Assembly (NCBI RefSeq): GCF_006715095.1
Contig: NZ_VFMO01000001.1
Coordinates: forward strand, 3,286,001 to 3,350,000
From: Yimella lutea
GTDB lineage: Bacteria; Actinomycetota; Actinomycetes; Actinomycetales; Dermatophilaceae
Direction of reading: 5' to 3'
Length of the DNA: 64,000 bases
In this document: positions 18,770 through 27,005 of the stretch, in pieces
Layout of the letters: the number at the start of each line of letters is the position of its first letter
Numbering within the stretch: the first letter of the stretch is position 1
Notes under the pieces: model-generated
Told to the model about the DNA's origin: nothing
Database searches by the model: none
What the model saw: only the letters and a program-made list of their open reading frames with translations
Translations under genes and position numbers: made by a program

Positions 18770-19006
18770 ATGTTCTGGATCATCGTTCTTTCGGTCATAG
18801 CCGTCGTCCTCATCGGCGCGGCCGTCTACGACCGGGTCAACTCCGACAACAACTGGAAGTCCCGCGGCCACCTGCGTCAGAATCTCCGTAGGGGCCCCCG
18901 CATCGACGGCGACCGTGACGGCGCACGGCTGGCGTCGGCCCACATGCACAAGGTGTATCAGAACAACACATTCGGCGGCTCCGGCTCGGGCGGCCACGGC
19001 GTGTGA
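18770..19006 (+). CDS. Small membrane-anchored protein, unknown function
   Basis: 78 aa beginning MFWIIVLSVIAVVLIGAAVY, a single N-terminal helix, followed by DRVNSDNNWKSRG, a basic stretch and a glycine/serine-rich tail. A GGGGGG run lies about eight bases before the ATG. Divergent from metB. The actual gene is the last 79 codons of a longer open frame that begins in metB antisense. No family recognised. Confidence 0.65.
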   Translation: MFWIIVLSVIAVVLIGAAVYDRVNSDNNWKSRGHLRQNLRRGPRIDGDRDGARLASAHMHKVYQNNTFGGSGSGGHGV

Positions 19007-19022
19007 TCGACACATGAGCACA

Positions 19023-19057
19023 AACAGCGGGCGGCCCGTTCGGGACCGCCCGCTGTT
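19023..19057. terminator. Bidirectional terminator before glyQS
   Basis: AACAGCGGGCGG (19023-19034) pairs with CCGCCCGCTGTT (19046-19057) around an 11-base loop that is itself partly self-complementary; followed by CTTG on the plus strand. Lies between two convergent genes. Confidence 0.75.
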
Positions 19058-19074
19058 CTTGCGTCCGGCGCGTC

Positions 19075-22000
19075 TCACAGCGCCGCGTGCAGCGCCTTCC
19101 AGTCGATGCCCTTCGGCGCACGGTCGACGATCGTCTGCAGCAGGCCGAGGCGGGCGGCCTTGAGCGCCTCGTCGTCGGCCATCACCAGGATCTCGTCGAA
19201 GAAGGTGTTCGCCGGGTCGACGATCGCCTTCGCATCGGCGAGCCAATCGACGAGGCCGTCGCCCGCGTGGTCGGGCAGGGCGTCGACCCGGTCGGCGAGC
19301 GCCTTCTCGGTGTCCTCGACGAGCACGGACCGGTCGTAGGCACCGGTGGTGCCGGCCGGCACGATCCGGGTGATGCGCTGGGTCACCTCGACCAGGGGCG
19401 CGAACCCGTCGGTCGCACGCACGGCCTCGATGTCCTTGAGCGCGAGCTCCGCCTTGCCGGGGGCGTCCGCGAGCGGTGCGACGGCGTCGACCAGCCCGGC
19501 CGAGATGCCCTCGTCGCGCAACTGCTGGTGGAAGCGTCCTTCGACGAATTCCTGTGCTGCAGCGACCGATTCGTCACTGACGTCGACACCCTGGGTGCGC
19601 AGACGGGCAGCCGCGGCAGCGAGGCCGGCGCTGATCGTGATCGCACCGACGCCGTCGACTCCGCGCAGGATGCTCGCAACACCGAGTGCCGCACGACGCA
19701 ACGCGAACGGGTCGGACGATCCGGTCGGCTTGGCGCCGATCGCGAACATGGCGGTGAGCAGGTCGAACCGGTCGGCGAGCGCCAGCAACGCTCCCGGCAC
19801 CGAGGTGGGCAGCGGGCCGCCGGTGGTGCGCGGCAACTCCATCTCCCACAGCGCCGAGGCGACCTCGGGGGTCTCCCCCGCCTTCGCGGCGTACTCCTTG
19901 GCCATGAAGCCGGCAAGCGACGACAGCTCGACGACCATCTGCGACGAAAGGTCGAACTTCGCGAGTTCGCCTGCCCGGGAAAGCGTTTCGCGGCCCGAGG
20001 CGTCCAGGTCGATCGTCTCGGCGAGCGCCGCCGCGACGTCCTTGATGCGGTCGGAACGGTCGGCCATCGAGCCGAGGCGGTCTTCGAAGGTGAGCTTGGA
20101 GATGCCCGCGCGCAGTTCGGTGAGGTCGACCTGCAGGTCGGCGTCGTAGAAGAACGCCGCGTCTTCGTAGCGGGCCCGCAGCACCGACTCGTTACCGCCG
20201 CGCACCACGTCGTCGTCGCAGTCGCCGTTCGCCATCGTGATGAAGTACGGCATCAGGGCGCCCGACGCGTCCCGCACCGGCAGGTAGCGTTGGTGCTTGC
20301 GCATAACGGTGGTGAGGATCTGCTCGGGCACCCGCAGGTAGCGCTCCTCGAACCCACCGAGGATGCCGTGGGGCTGCTCGACCAGGTTGGTGATCTCGTC
20401 GACGAGCGCCCACTCGGCCTCGAAATCGACTGTGCCGCCGACAGATTCAGCAAGCCGGGTGGCCTGCTCGACGACCGACGCACGCCGGGCCTCCGGGTCG
20501 AGCACGATGCCCTTGTCGCCCAGCAGCGTGGTGAGTTCGGCAGCCGACGCGACAGGCACCAACGCATTGGGGTCGGTGCGGTGCACGTAGGTGGTGCGGC
20601 CGGTGCGCAGCTGCGAGATCTGTGCGGGCACCAGGTCGGCGCCCCACAGCGCGACGAGCCAACGCACCGGACGGCTGTAGGTGAGCTCCGGGTCGCTCCA
20701 GCGCATGTTCTTGTCGGCGCGCAGCGAGCCGACGACCGCCTCGACGATGCCGCCCAGCACCTCCAGCACGTCACGTCCGGGCTGCTGCACCTTCACCGCG
20801 ACGTGCTCGGCGCCGTCGAACTCCGCGCGCACCAGGTCGGCGACGTCGACCTTCTGGCCACGCGCGAAGCCCTCGCAGGCCTTGGTCGGGTTGCCGTCTG
20901 CATCGAACGCGGCGGCGACCTTCGGGCCCTTGCGCAGGGTCTCGGCGTCGGGCTCGTGCGCCGACACCGAGGCGACGGTGGCGACGATGCGGCGCGGGGT
21001 GCCGACGACGGTGATGTCGCCGTACTCCAGGCGCGAGGCCGCGAGACCGTCGGTGACACCGGTGCGCACCTGCTCGATCGCCTGGCCGACGACGTGCGGC
21101 GGGAGTTCCTCGACGCCGACCTCGAACGCGAAGGTCTGCGGCTGGTCGGAGCTGACTTTCGCCGCCGACGTCTCGCCCTCGCTCGGCGGCATGACTGCCT
21201 GGCCGATGACCATCTGCGGGGCCTCACCCTTCAGCAACGGGTGGCCGAGTTCGGCGCGGCGGTCGGTCCACAGGGCGCCGGCCTCGCGGGCGAGCTTGCG
21301 CATCAGCGAGAAGGAGCGGGCGCGCTCGGTGGTCGAGACGGCGCCGCGGCTGTCGAGCACGTTGAACGCGTGCGAGCTCTTGAGCACGTACGTCCATGCC
21401 GGAACCGGCAGGCGCTCGTCGATCATCCGCTGCGCCTCGGAGGTGAAGTGGCCGAACAACTCGCGGTTCGTCGCCACGTCGGCGGTGTCGAGGTAGTAGC
21501 GCGACATCTCGTACTCGTTCTGCCCGAACGCCTCGCCGTAGGTGATGCCCGGCGCGTACTGCATGTCCTTGAAGTGGGATACGCCCTGCAACGCCATCAT
21601 GATGCGCTCGATGCCGTAGGTCAGCTCGACACTGACCGGTTCGAGGTTCTGGCCCACCACCTGCTGGAAGTAGGTGAACTGGGTGACCTCCATGCCGTCC
21701 AGCCAGACCTCCCACCCCAGGCCCCAGGCGCCGATGGCCGGCTGCTGCCAGTTGTCTTCGACGAAGCGGACGTCGTGCGCGTCCAGGTCGATGCCGAGTG
21801 CACGCAGCGATTCCAGGTAGAGCTCCTGCGGGTTGCCGGGGTCGGGTTTGAGGATCACCTGGAACTGGGTGTGCGTCTGCAGTCGGTTGGGGTTCTCGCC
21901 GTATCGGCTGTCGTCGGGGCGCACGGACGGCTCGACGTACGCCACCCGCCAGGGCTCCGGTCCGAGGACCCGCATGACGGTAGCCGGGTTCATGGTGCCC

Positions 22001-22095
22001 GCCCCGACCTCGGTGTTGTACGGCTGGACGACCATGCAGCCACGGTCGGTCCAGAACTTCTGCAGCGTCAGGAGGGCTTCTTGAACGGTCAGCAC
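19075..22095 (-). CDS. glyQS: Glycyl-tRNA synthetase, fused alpha and beta subunits
   Basis: 1006 aa. Residues 1 to about 300 are a complete alpha subunit (MLTVQEALLTLQKFWTDRGC at the start, GAGTMNPATVMRVLGPEPW, then VEPSVRPDDSRYGENPNRLQ motif 2 region); a short linker of about 20 residues leads to the full beta subunit from FAFEVGVEELPPHVVGQAI onward, ending in the tRNA-binding C-terminal helical domain. The GTG start overlaps the GNAT stop by seven bases. Most actinobacteria use the unrelated homodimeric GlyRS, so a fused bacterial-type enzyme is notable; Chlamydia is a known example of the fusion. Confidence 0.95.
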   Translation of the reverse strand: MLTVQEALLTLQKFWTDRGCMVVQPYNTEVGAGTMNPATVMRVLGPEPWRVAYVEPSVRPDDSRYGENPNRLQTHTQFQVILKPDPGNPQELYLESLRALGIDLDAHDVRFVEDNWQQPAIGAWGLGWEVWLDGMEVTQFTYFQQVVGQNLEPVSVELTYGIERIMMALQGVSHFKDMQYAPGITYGEAFGQNEYEMSRYYLDTADVATNRELFGHFTSEAQRMIDERLPVPAWTYVLKSSHAFNVLDSRGAVSTTERARSFSLMRKLAREAGALWTDRRAELGHPLLKGEAPQMVIGQAVMPPSEGETSAAKVSSDQPQTFAFEVGVEELPPHVVGQAIEQVRTGVTDGLAASRLEYGDITVVGTPRRIVATVASVSAHEPDAETLRKGPKVAAAFDADGNPTKACEGFARGQKVDVADLVRAEFDGAEHVAVKVQQPGRDVLEVLGGIVEAVVGSLRADKNMRWSDPELTYSRPVRWLVALWGADLVPAQISQLRTGRTTYVHRTDPNALVPVASAAELTTLLGDKGIVLDPEARRASVVEQATRLAESVGGTVDFEAEWALVDEITNLVEQPHGILGGFEERYLRVPEQILTTVMRKHQRYLPVRDASGALMPYFITMANGDCDDDVVRGGNESVLRARYEDAAFFYDADLQVDLTELRAGISKLTFEDRLGSMADRSDRIKDVAAALAETIDLDASGRETLSRAGELAKFDLSSQMVVELSSLAGFMAKEYAAKAGETPEVASALWEMELPRTTGGPLPTSVPGALLALADRFDLLTAMFAIGAKPTGSSDPFALRRAALGVASILRGVDGVGAITISAGLAAAAARLRTQGVDVSDESVAAAQEFVEGRFHQQLRDEGISAGLVDAVAPLADAPGKAELALKDIEAVRATDGFAPLVEVTQRITRIVPAGTTGAYDRSVLVEDTEKALADRVDALPDHAGDGLVDWLADAKAIVDPANTFFDEILVMADDEALKAARLGLLQTIVDRAPKGIDWKALHAAL

Positions 22096-23147
22096 CGCCC
22101 AAGGTTATCGAGAGTTTCCGGCGTCCCCGACCACCACCGAGTGAGATCGAGTTCCCACACCTGCAGAACGCCCTGCCGCTCGTACCCGAGGTCGGCGTTG
22201 ACGGCCAGCATGTGCCGGTTATCGTCGGCGTTCCACGTGCGGACGCGGCTCACTCGCGGCAGTTCGTCCATCAGCGCGAGTGCCGCAGCAGCCTTGAGCC
22301 GCAGACCGAGTCCATGGCCCCGAGCTTCACGCAGGACCAGGGTGTCCTGCTGGTAGGCCAGTGTCGGGGTCTCGCGCGGCGCTTCAACCTGGGTGAAACC
22401 GGCCATCTCCTCGCCCTCGAAGGCGACCGCGACGACGACGTGGCGCTGCGCTTGCTTGGTCGCCCAGTCGAGGTTCTCGCGCACTCGCTCCGGCGTCCAG
22501 GCCTCTTCCTCCGTGGTCATGTCACCCTGTGGGGCGTCGGTGCTCATCCGCTGTTCGAGAATCGCAAGGCCCGGCAACCATTCGTCCGGGACGTCGTCGA
22601 CGCGCCACTCGACCCGGAACGCGGCAGCATCCTCGATCCCCTCACCGGCCGCCAGCCCGGCCAGCCGATCACGGTCGGCAGGCAGCGGCATCGCGCTGCG
22701 GAATAGGGTCTGGACATTGCTGAATCCGAACCGCTCGGCGAAAGCGGGGCCGACAGAGACTTCTGCGTCCGTCGGGGTTTCGGTGTCGACCTGCACGGTC
22801 GTGCGTCCGGCCTCGCCGATCCGTCGCAGCACGTCCTGCGCCAGAGCCATGCCGACACCCTTCTTGCGGTGATCGGGATCGACATGCAGCATCAACAATG
22901 CAAGGTGTTTGTTGTCATGGGCCGGCATCGCCACGGCCGCCATGCCGATCACCGCGTCGCCCTCGACGGCGGCGAGGTCGATGAAGGTGTGTTGGGTACC
23001 GCGGCGTCGCCCCCGCACCTCACCCAGGCTCCAACCGGAGTGTTCACTGCCCCAGACAGCCTCCCCGCTGCGGGTCTGGACGTCGATCCAGTGCTGAGCC
23101 TGCTCGCCGGCGCCGAACAGGTCGATCTCACGCACCTCGAAAGTCAT
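22089..23147 (-). CDS. Tandem GNAT-domain acetyltransferase
   Basis: 352 aa with two GNAT folds, about 1-165 and 185-350. The first has ALLMLHVDPDHRKKGVGMALAQDV, the acetyl-CoA loop; the second has DTLVLREARGHGLGLRLKAAAA and RVRTWNADDNRHMLAVNADLGYE, the layout of two-domain actinobacterial acetyltransferases. Substrate unknown. The ATG at 23147 has AAAGGA eight bases upstream; the longer open frame above it is not coding. It overlaps glyQS by seven bases, suggesting one transcript. Confidence 0.82.
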   Translation of the reverse strand: MTFEVREIDLFGAGEQAQHWIDVQTRSGEAVWGSEHSGWSLGEVRGRRRGTQHTFIDLAAVEGDAVIGMAAVAMPAHDNKHLALLMLHVDPDHRKKGVGMALAQDVLRRIGEAGRTTVQVDTETPTDAEVSVGPAFAERFGFSNVQTLFRSAMPLPADRDRLAGLAAGEGIEDAAAFRVEWRVDDVPDEWLPGLAILEQRMSTDAPQGDMTTEEEAWTPERVRENLDWATKQAQRHVVVAVAFEGEEMAGFTQVEAPRETPTLAYQQDTLVLREARGHGLGLRLKAAAALALMDELPRVSRVRTWNADDNRHMLAVNADLGYERQGVLQVWELDLTRWWSGTPETLDNLGRC

Positions 23148-23247
23148 GGGTCGATCCTTTCCCGGGTCCGCCAGCAGGCACAACCGAGTATTGCGAAACT
23201 GCGGACAGGAAGTTCGACGCTCAACTACTCTTGAACAGCGGGTCTGA

Positions 23248-23442
23248 CGGCCCGCTCCGAAGAAGACGGTGACGATCCGCACCGGGCGCGGCACCGCGTC
23301 CGCCACGAACCAGTACTTCGGCAAGACGACCCAGTACGTGTGGAACAACACCGGCGACACTGCTCGCCTGGTGAACTCCCGTGGTGCAGTGACGCACCGC
23401 TGCACCTACACCAAGGCGCTCTCCGGGATGAAGTACTGCTGA
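23248..23442 (+). pseudogene. C-terminal remnant of a lamin-tail-domain (LTD) secreted protein
   Basis: The frame from an in-frame stop (23245-23247) to TGA at 23440-23442 encodes about 64 residues resembling the end of lamin-tail domains: PKKTVTIRTGRG, YVWNNTGDTARLVNS and a final cysteine pair (HRCTY, MKYC). An intact LTD is about 110 residues and normally sits on a secreted protein with a signal peptide. No upstream part is found in any frame in the 100 bases before it. A GTG at 23269 could in principle start a 57-residue peptide, but decay is more likely. Confidence 0.55.
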
Positions 23443-23460
23443 AGCGACAGCGCGCTCGAA

Positions 23461-23492
23461 CGAACCGCCCGGGAAGGTTCCCGGGCGGTTCG
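23461..23492. terminator. Strong hairpin directly before msrA
   Basis: CGAACCGCCCGGGAA (23461-23475) is perfectly complementary to 23478-23492 with a two-base centre GG. It follows the lamin-tail remnant and precedes the msrA ATG by 14 bases. Probably the terminator of the decayed gene; TCGTTGTG follows. Confidence 0.65.
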
Positions 23493-23506
23493 TCGTTGTG
23501 TCGGAC

Positions 23507-24226
23507 ATGATCTTCGGTTTCGGACGCCCCGCCACCATGGTCACCGCCGAACACGCACTGCCCGGCCGTGACAGCGAACTTCCGGGAATCCCGGAGACAC
23601 ACGAGGTGCTCGGCACGCCTCTTCGTGGCCCCTGGCCCGACGGCACGCAGGTGCTGTACGTGGCGATGGGATGTTTCTGGGGAGCCGAACGGATCTTCTG
23701 GAAACTGCCGGGCGTGGTGACGACGGCCGCCGGTTACATGGGCGGCTTCACGAAGCACCCGACGTACGAGGAGACCTGCACCGGACGCACCGGGCACACC
23801 GAAGCCGTGCTGGTCGCCTACGACCCCGCACAGACTTCACCCGAACTGTTGCTCAAGGAATTCTGGGAGAATCACGACCCCACCACCGCCAACCGCCAGG
23901 GCAACGACGTCGGTACGCAATACCGATCGGCGATCTACTGGACGACGCCCGAGCAGCAGGAAGCCGCCGAGGCGACTCGCGACAGCTTCCAGACAGTGTT
24001 GAGCGACAACGGATTCGGCGAGATCAGCACCGAAGTGCGCAGTGCCGAGGACGCCGGCCCGTTCTACTACGCAGAGGGCTACCACCAGCAGTACCTGCAC
24101 AAGAACCCCGGCGGATACTGCAATCACGGACCCAACGGCATGACCTGCCCAGTGGGCATCGTGCGTCAGGACCAGTTGCCCGCACAGTCCGATGTACTCC
24201 CGCCGGACGGACATCCGACCCACTGA
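23507..24226 (+). CDS. msrA: Peptide-methionine (S)-S-oxide reductase MsrA
   Basis: Repairs oxidised methionine in proteins. The catalytic motif [12 protein letters not shown] has the nucleophilic cysteine (about Cys56); [18 protein letters not shown] and EGYHQQYL are conserved. The C-terminal [17 protein letters not shown] provides resolving cysteines. 239 aa from the ATG at 23507; a GTG at 23498 is also in frame and would add MSD. No ribosome-binding site fits between the hairpin at 23461-23492 and either start, so transcription and initiation signals are unclear. Confidence 0.92.
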   Translation: MIFGFGRPATMVTAEHALPGRDSELPGIPETHEVLGTPLRGPWPDGTQVLYVAMGCFWGAERIFWKLPGVVTTAAGYMGGFTKHPTYEETCTGRTGHTEAVLVAYDPAQTSPELLLKEFWENHDPTTANRQGNDVGTQYRSAIYWTTPEQQEAAEATRDSFQTVLSDNGFGEISTEVRSAEDAGPFYYAEGYHQQYLHKNPGGYCNHGPNGMTCPVGIVRQDQLPAQSDVLPPDGHPTH

Positions 24227-24330
24227 AGTCGCGAAGAACAGGGTAGATCTGCCCATTCCCTTTGACGGGCTCTAGGAGCATCCTGGAACCGGCGCGGTAT
24301 TCCCGCTCCGAATTCTCAAGGGGAGGCACC

Positions 24331-24888
24331 ATGAAGAAGAAGTTCGGCATTGCTGCTTCGGCAGTCGCACTGGCGGCCACGGCCGCCATCTCACCCATCG
24401 GCGCAGACAACGCGCAGGCCACCGCCTGCACTGCACCGTGGGGCTCGCTGGCGAAGACCTCTTCGCCCATGACCACACGCCCGGTCACAGGGGTCCGGGT
24501 CGGTCAACACGGATGCTTCGAGCGGATGGTCATCGACCTGGGCCGCGGATCCGGCAACACCGGCTACGACGTCCGTTACGTCAGCAAGGCGGTCGTCGAC
24601 CCGAGCGGCCAGGTGCTGCGCCTGCGGGGTGGCGCCGTCCTGCAGGTCATCGCGAAGGCACCGGCGTACACCACGTCCGGCGTTCCCACTTACCGCCCGG
24701 CGAACCGTATGGAAGTGGCCAACGTCGCCGGTTGGTACAACTTCAAGCAGATCGCCTACGGGTCCTCCTTCGAGGGCCAGACGCAGTTCTTCATCGGACT
24801 GCGCGGACGCCTGCCGATGAAGGTGTTCGTGCTCAACGACACGGACGGTGGCCAGCGACTGGTGATCGACGTCGTCAACAGTTGGTGA
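24331..24888 (+). CDS. Secreted AMIN-like domain protein
   Basis: 185 aa. A signal peptide is clear: MKKKFG, hydrophobic AASAVALAATAAI, and a likely cleavage after AQA (about residue 32). The mature part resembles the AMIN-like domain of actinobacterial secreted proteins, with the strand pattern RMVIDLG and a C-terminal RLVIDVVNSW repeat of it. Two cysteines (TACTAP, HGCFER) could form a disulfide. GGGGAGG lies six bases before the ATG. Function unknown; AMIN-type domains bind cell-envelope components in other proteins. Confidence 0.75.
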   Translation: MKKKFGIAASAVALAATAAISPIGADNAQATACTAPWGSLAKTSSPMTTRPVTGVRVGQHGCFERMVIDLGRGSGNTGYDVRYVSKAVVDPSGQVLRLRGGAVLQVIAKAPAYTTSGVPTYRPANRMEVANVAGWYNFKQIAYGSSFEGQTQFFIGLRGRLPMKVFVLNDTDGGQRLVIDVVNSW

Positions 24889-24910
24889 GCCGCTGAAGCA
24901 ACTCCAAATG

Positions 24911-24944
24911 CACGAGGGAACGCCGCAAACGGCGTTCCCTCGTG
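24911..24944 (+). terminator. Terminator after the AMIN-like gene
   Basis: CACGAGGGAACGCCG (24911-24925) and its perfect complement (24930-24944), loop CAAA, followed by ATTTGC. Confidence 0.8.
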
Positions 24945-25120
24945 ATTTGCCGTTCCCTGACGCCAGCTGGAATGGCCCATTTGGCAACCCGTGGGGTGGC
25001 ACCTGGTCGAAGAACGGACCCGAAGAATCGACTGCCGCGGATCCTGAGCAGCATCCGCCCGGCAGCAAGCTGAGGCTTTGCTCAGCGGCGCCGCGAAGTG
25101 CCGCGCGTTAGGCTCGTGGA

Positions 25121-25630
25121 ATGAAGATGAGCGACGCCCTGGAGAAGGCATTCAACGACCAGATCACCCTCGAGTTCGAAGCATCGATCGTCTACCGCCA
25201 GCTCGCGATCGAGATGGACGAGATGGATCTTCCCGGTATGGCAGCGTGGCTGCGCCACCAGGCCGATGAGGAGATCGTGCACGCGAACAAGTTCATCGAC
25301 CACGTCGCCGACCGCGACAACGACGCGAAGATCGGCACCATCCCCGCACCGCAGGTGCAGGTGCAGACGGTGCTGGACGCGTTCGAGGCCGCGCTGAAGC
25401 ACGAGCAGCGCGTCTCCGATTCGATCCGCGACCTGTACCGGGCGGCCGAGAAGGAGGGCGACCTCGACTCCCGCCCGCTGCTCAACTGGTTCCTCAACGA
25501 GCAGATCGAGGAAGAGGCGACGGTCAGCGAGATCGTCGGACGAGTGAAGCTGATCAATGACGACGGTCCGGGACTGCTGCGCCTGGATGAGGAACTCGGC
25601 AAGCGCCCGACCGAGTCCACCGAGGCCTGA
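25121..25630 (+). CDS. Ferritin (non-heme iron storage)
   Basis: 169-aa four-helix ferritin. Ferroxidase ligands are visible: Glu in TLEFEASIVYRQLAIEMDE, the E-x-x-H of ADEEIVHANKF, and a later Glu pair in NEQIEEEATV. The ATG is at 25121 with a second at 25127. A TAGGCT hexamer (25109-25114) ends six bases before the ATG and there is no Shine-Dalgarno sequence, so a leaderless transcript is likely. The TTAGGCT around it resembles half of an IdeR iron box, but a full site is not present. Confidence 0.88.
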   Translation: MKMSDALEKAFNDQITLEFEASIVYRQLAIEMDEMDLPGMAAWLRHQADEEIVHANKFIDHVADRDNDAKIGTIPAPQVQVQTVLDAFEAALKHEQRVSDSIRDLYRAAEKEGDLDSRPLLNWFLNEQIEEEATVSEIVGRVKLINDDGPGLLRLDEELGKRPTESTEA

Positions 25631-25641
25631 TCGCACATACG

Positions 25642-25677
25642 AAAGGCGCCGTTCCCGGATCCGGGGACGGCGCCTTT
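25642..25677. terminator. Bidirectional terminator after ferritin
   Basis: AAAGGCGCCGT at the left pairs with ACGGCGCCTTT at the right, with an inner CCC-GGG extension. Ends in TTTGCG on the plus strand; also serves the convergent phosphoribosyltransferase gene. Confidence 0.8.
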
Positions 25678-25698
25678 GCGTTGGGCTCAGCGCGACGA

Positions 25699-26241
25699 TC
25701 AGTCACCTTGGCAGCGGTCAGCGCCTTGGTCAGTTCGGCGCGGGCCTGCGCTTCGGTGCTTGGTCTGCGAGGAGGTGAGCGGCGGCTGGCTCGACCATGG
25801 GAAGTCGATCCAATGATCGGTGTACTTCCACACATAGTCGCAGTTGACGATCGTGCGCGATTTCTCGTAGATGCACGCGATCTTGGACTCGGCCACGTGG
25901 TCGGCGACGAACTCCTGCACCAGCTTCAGCGTCTTGCCGGTGTCGGCCACGTCATCGACGACAAGCACCTTCATCCCTGACAGATCCACCGCCGCAGGTG
26001 TGGGCGGCAGCATGATCGGCACGTCCAGTCGCTGATCGACGCCGGTGTAGAACTCGACGTTCACCACCGACACGTTCTTGATGTCCAACGCGTACCCGAG
26101 GGCGCCGCCGAACGGCAGACCGCCACGCGCGATCGACAGGACGAGGTCCGGTTCGAAGCCGGAATCGACCACATTCTGGGCGACCTCGCGCACCGCACGC
26201 CCGAAGTCTTCGTAGGTCAGCACTTCCCGCTCAGCAGCCAT
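25699..26241 (-). CDS. Phosphoribosyltransferase (type I, xanthine/guanine-like)
   Basis: 180 aa. The PRPP loop VLVVDDVADTGKT (about residue 93) and ILSIARGGLPFGGALGYALDI at the N-terminal half define a type I PRTase; KYTDHWIDFPW near the end resembles the xanthine/guanine or archaeal-type GPRT hood. The ATG at 26241 has AGGA upstream. A C-terminal basic tail of about 25 residues after SSQPPLTSSQ is unusual. Divergent from imuA'; its promoter must overlap or adjoin the LexA box at 26296-26311. Confidence 0.82.
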   Translation of the reverse strand: MAAEREVLTYEDFGRAVREVAQNVVDSGFEPDLVLSIARGGLPFGGALGYALDIKNVSVVNVEFYTGVDQRLDVPIMLPPTPAAVDLSGMKVLVVDDVADTGKTLKLVQEFVADHVAESKIACIYEKSRTIVNCDYVWKYTDHWIDFPWSSQPPLTSSQTKHRSAGPRRTDQGADRCQGD

Positions 26242-26286
26242 GTGTAGATCCTGCCGCATGCCGTCCCGAACGTGTGCACCGGCCAC

Positions 26287-26315
26287 TTGCATATATCGAA
26301 CATGTGTTCGATGCT
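26287..26315 (+). promoter_or_regulatory. LexA-controlled leaderless promoter of imuA'
   Basis: TTGCAT (26287-26292), 17-base spacer, GATGCT (26310-26315), then six bases to the ATG at 26322, which predicts a leaderless mRNA. The spacer and first -10 bases carry a perfect actinobacterial SOS box, TCGAACATGTGTTCGA (26296-26311), a full palindrome matching TCGAAC-N4-GTTCGA. The geometry is identical to the imuB promoter. Confidence 0.85.
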
Positions 26316-26321
26316 TGATGG

Positions 26322-26939
26322 ATGACCACGACCCTTCCGGATCGACTGGAGACGATCGCTGCCCTACGCAGCGAACTGCACCGCGCACAGCCGGCCGGAC
26401 AGTCGCTGCCCACCCATTCCGCCCTGACCGAACTGGTCGGGCCGGGACTACGAGTGGGCACCGTTCACTGCATCACCAACTCGACAAGCCTGGGCATCGC
26501 TTTGATGGCCGGCGCATCCGCCGCCGGATCATGGTGCGCCACAGTCGGTTTCCCGGATCTGGGCCTGGAGTGTGCGGACGAGTGGGGCGTCGACCTGGAA
26601 CGTCTTGCCCTCATCCCACAAGTACGACCCGAGCAATGGCTCGACACCGTCTGCGCGCTGATCGAGGCGATCGACGTTGTCCTCGCCCGCCCTGCTCCAC
26701 CCCTCGCACCCGGGTTGCGCAATCGACTGCTCGCCCGCCTGCGCCACCGGGGCGCGACCCTGCTTGTTGCCGGCGCTTGGCCGCAGGCGACCAGCACCTT
26801 CGAGGTGACCGCCGATCGTTGGCACGGGCTCGAACACGGCCATGGCCACCTGGTGAGTCGCGAGTTGACGATCTCGTGCACCCGCGGCCACCGCACCACG
26901 AGCGCCACCGTCCAGTGGCCACCACCGCACCGTCGGTGA
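26322..26939 (+). CDS. imuA': ImuA' (SOS mutasome accessory protein)
   Basis: 205-aa RecA-related protein of the type that acts with ImuB and DnaE2 in damage-induced mutagenesis. The sequence is divergent: RLETIAALRSELHRAQPAG at the N-terminus, a degenerate RecA-like core (ALMAGASAAGSWCATVGFPDLG) without a canonical Walker A, and an arginine-rich end. The assignment rests on length, the LexA box and the linkage to imuB and dnaE2 rather than on a strong motif. It ends just before a hairpin and is separated from imuB by the PRC/DUF2382 gene on the other strand. Confidence 0.75.
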   Translation: MTTTLPDRLETIAALRSELHRAQPAGQSLPTHSALTELVGPGLRVGTVHCITNSTSLGIALMAGASAAGSWCATVGFPDLGLECADEWGVDLERLALIPQVRPEQWLDTVCALIEAIDVVLARPAPPLAPGLRNRLLARLRHRGATLLVAGAWPQATSTFEVTADRWHGLEHGHGHLVSRELTISCTRGHRTTSATVQWPPPHRR

Positions 26940-26956
26940 GATCTTCCGCGACATGA

Positions 26957-26989
26957 GAAGTGGCCCCGGGAGAACCCCGGGGCCACTTC
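26957..26989. terminator. Bidirectional terminator after imuA'
   Basis: GAAGTGGCCCCGGG (26957-26970) pairs with CCCGGGGCCACTTC (26976-26989), loop AGAAC. Sits between convergent imuA' and the PRC/DUF2382 gene, so it isolates imuA' from imuB transcription. Confidence 0.8.
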
Positions 26990-27005
26990 ATGCGATCACG
27001 ACAGC

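Noticed and set aside
19087..22356. Plus-strand open frame of over 1000 codons opposite glyQS
   Set aside because: Antisense to a complete GlyRS; composition is the complement of its codons and no motif is present.
25103..25121. IdeR iron box before ferritin
   Set aside because: Only a half-site-like TTAGGCT is present; the full palindrome is missing and the same bases serve as the -10 element.
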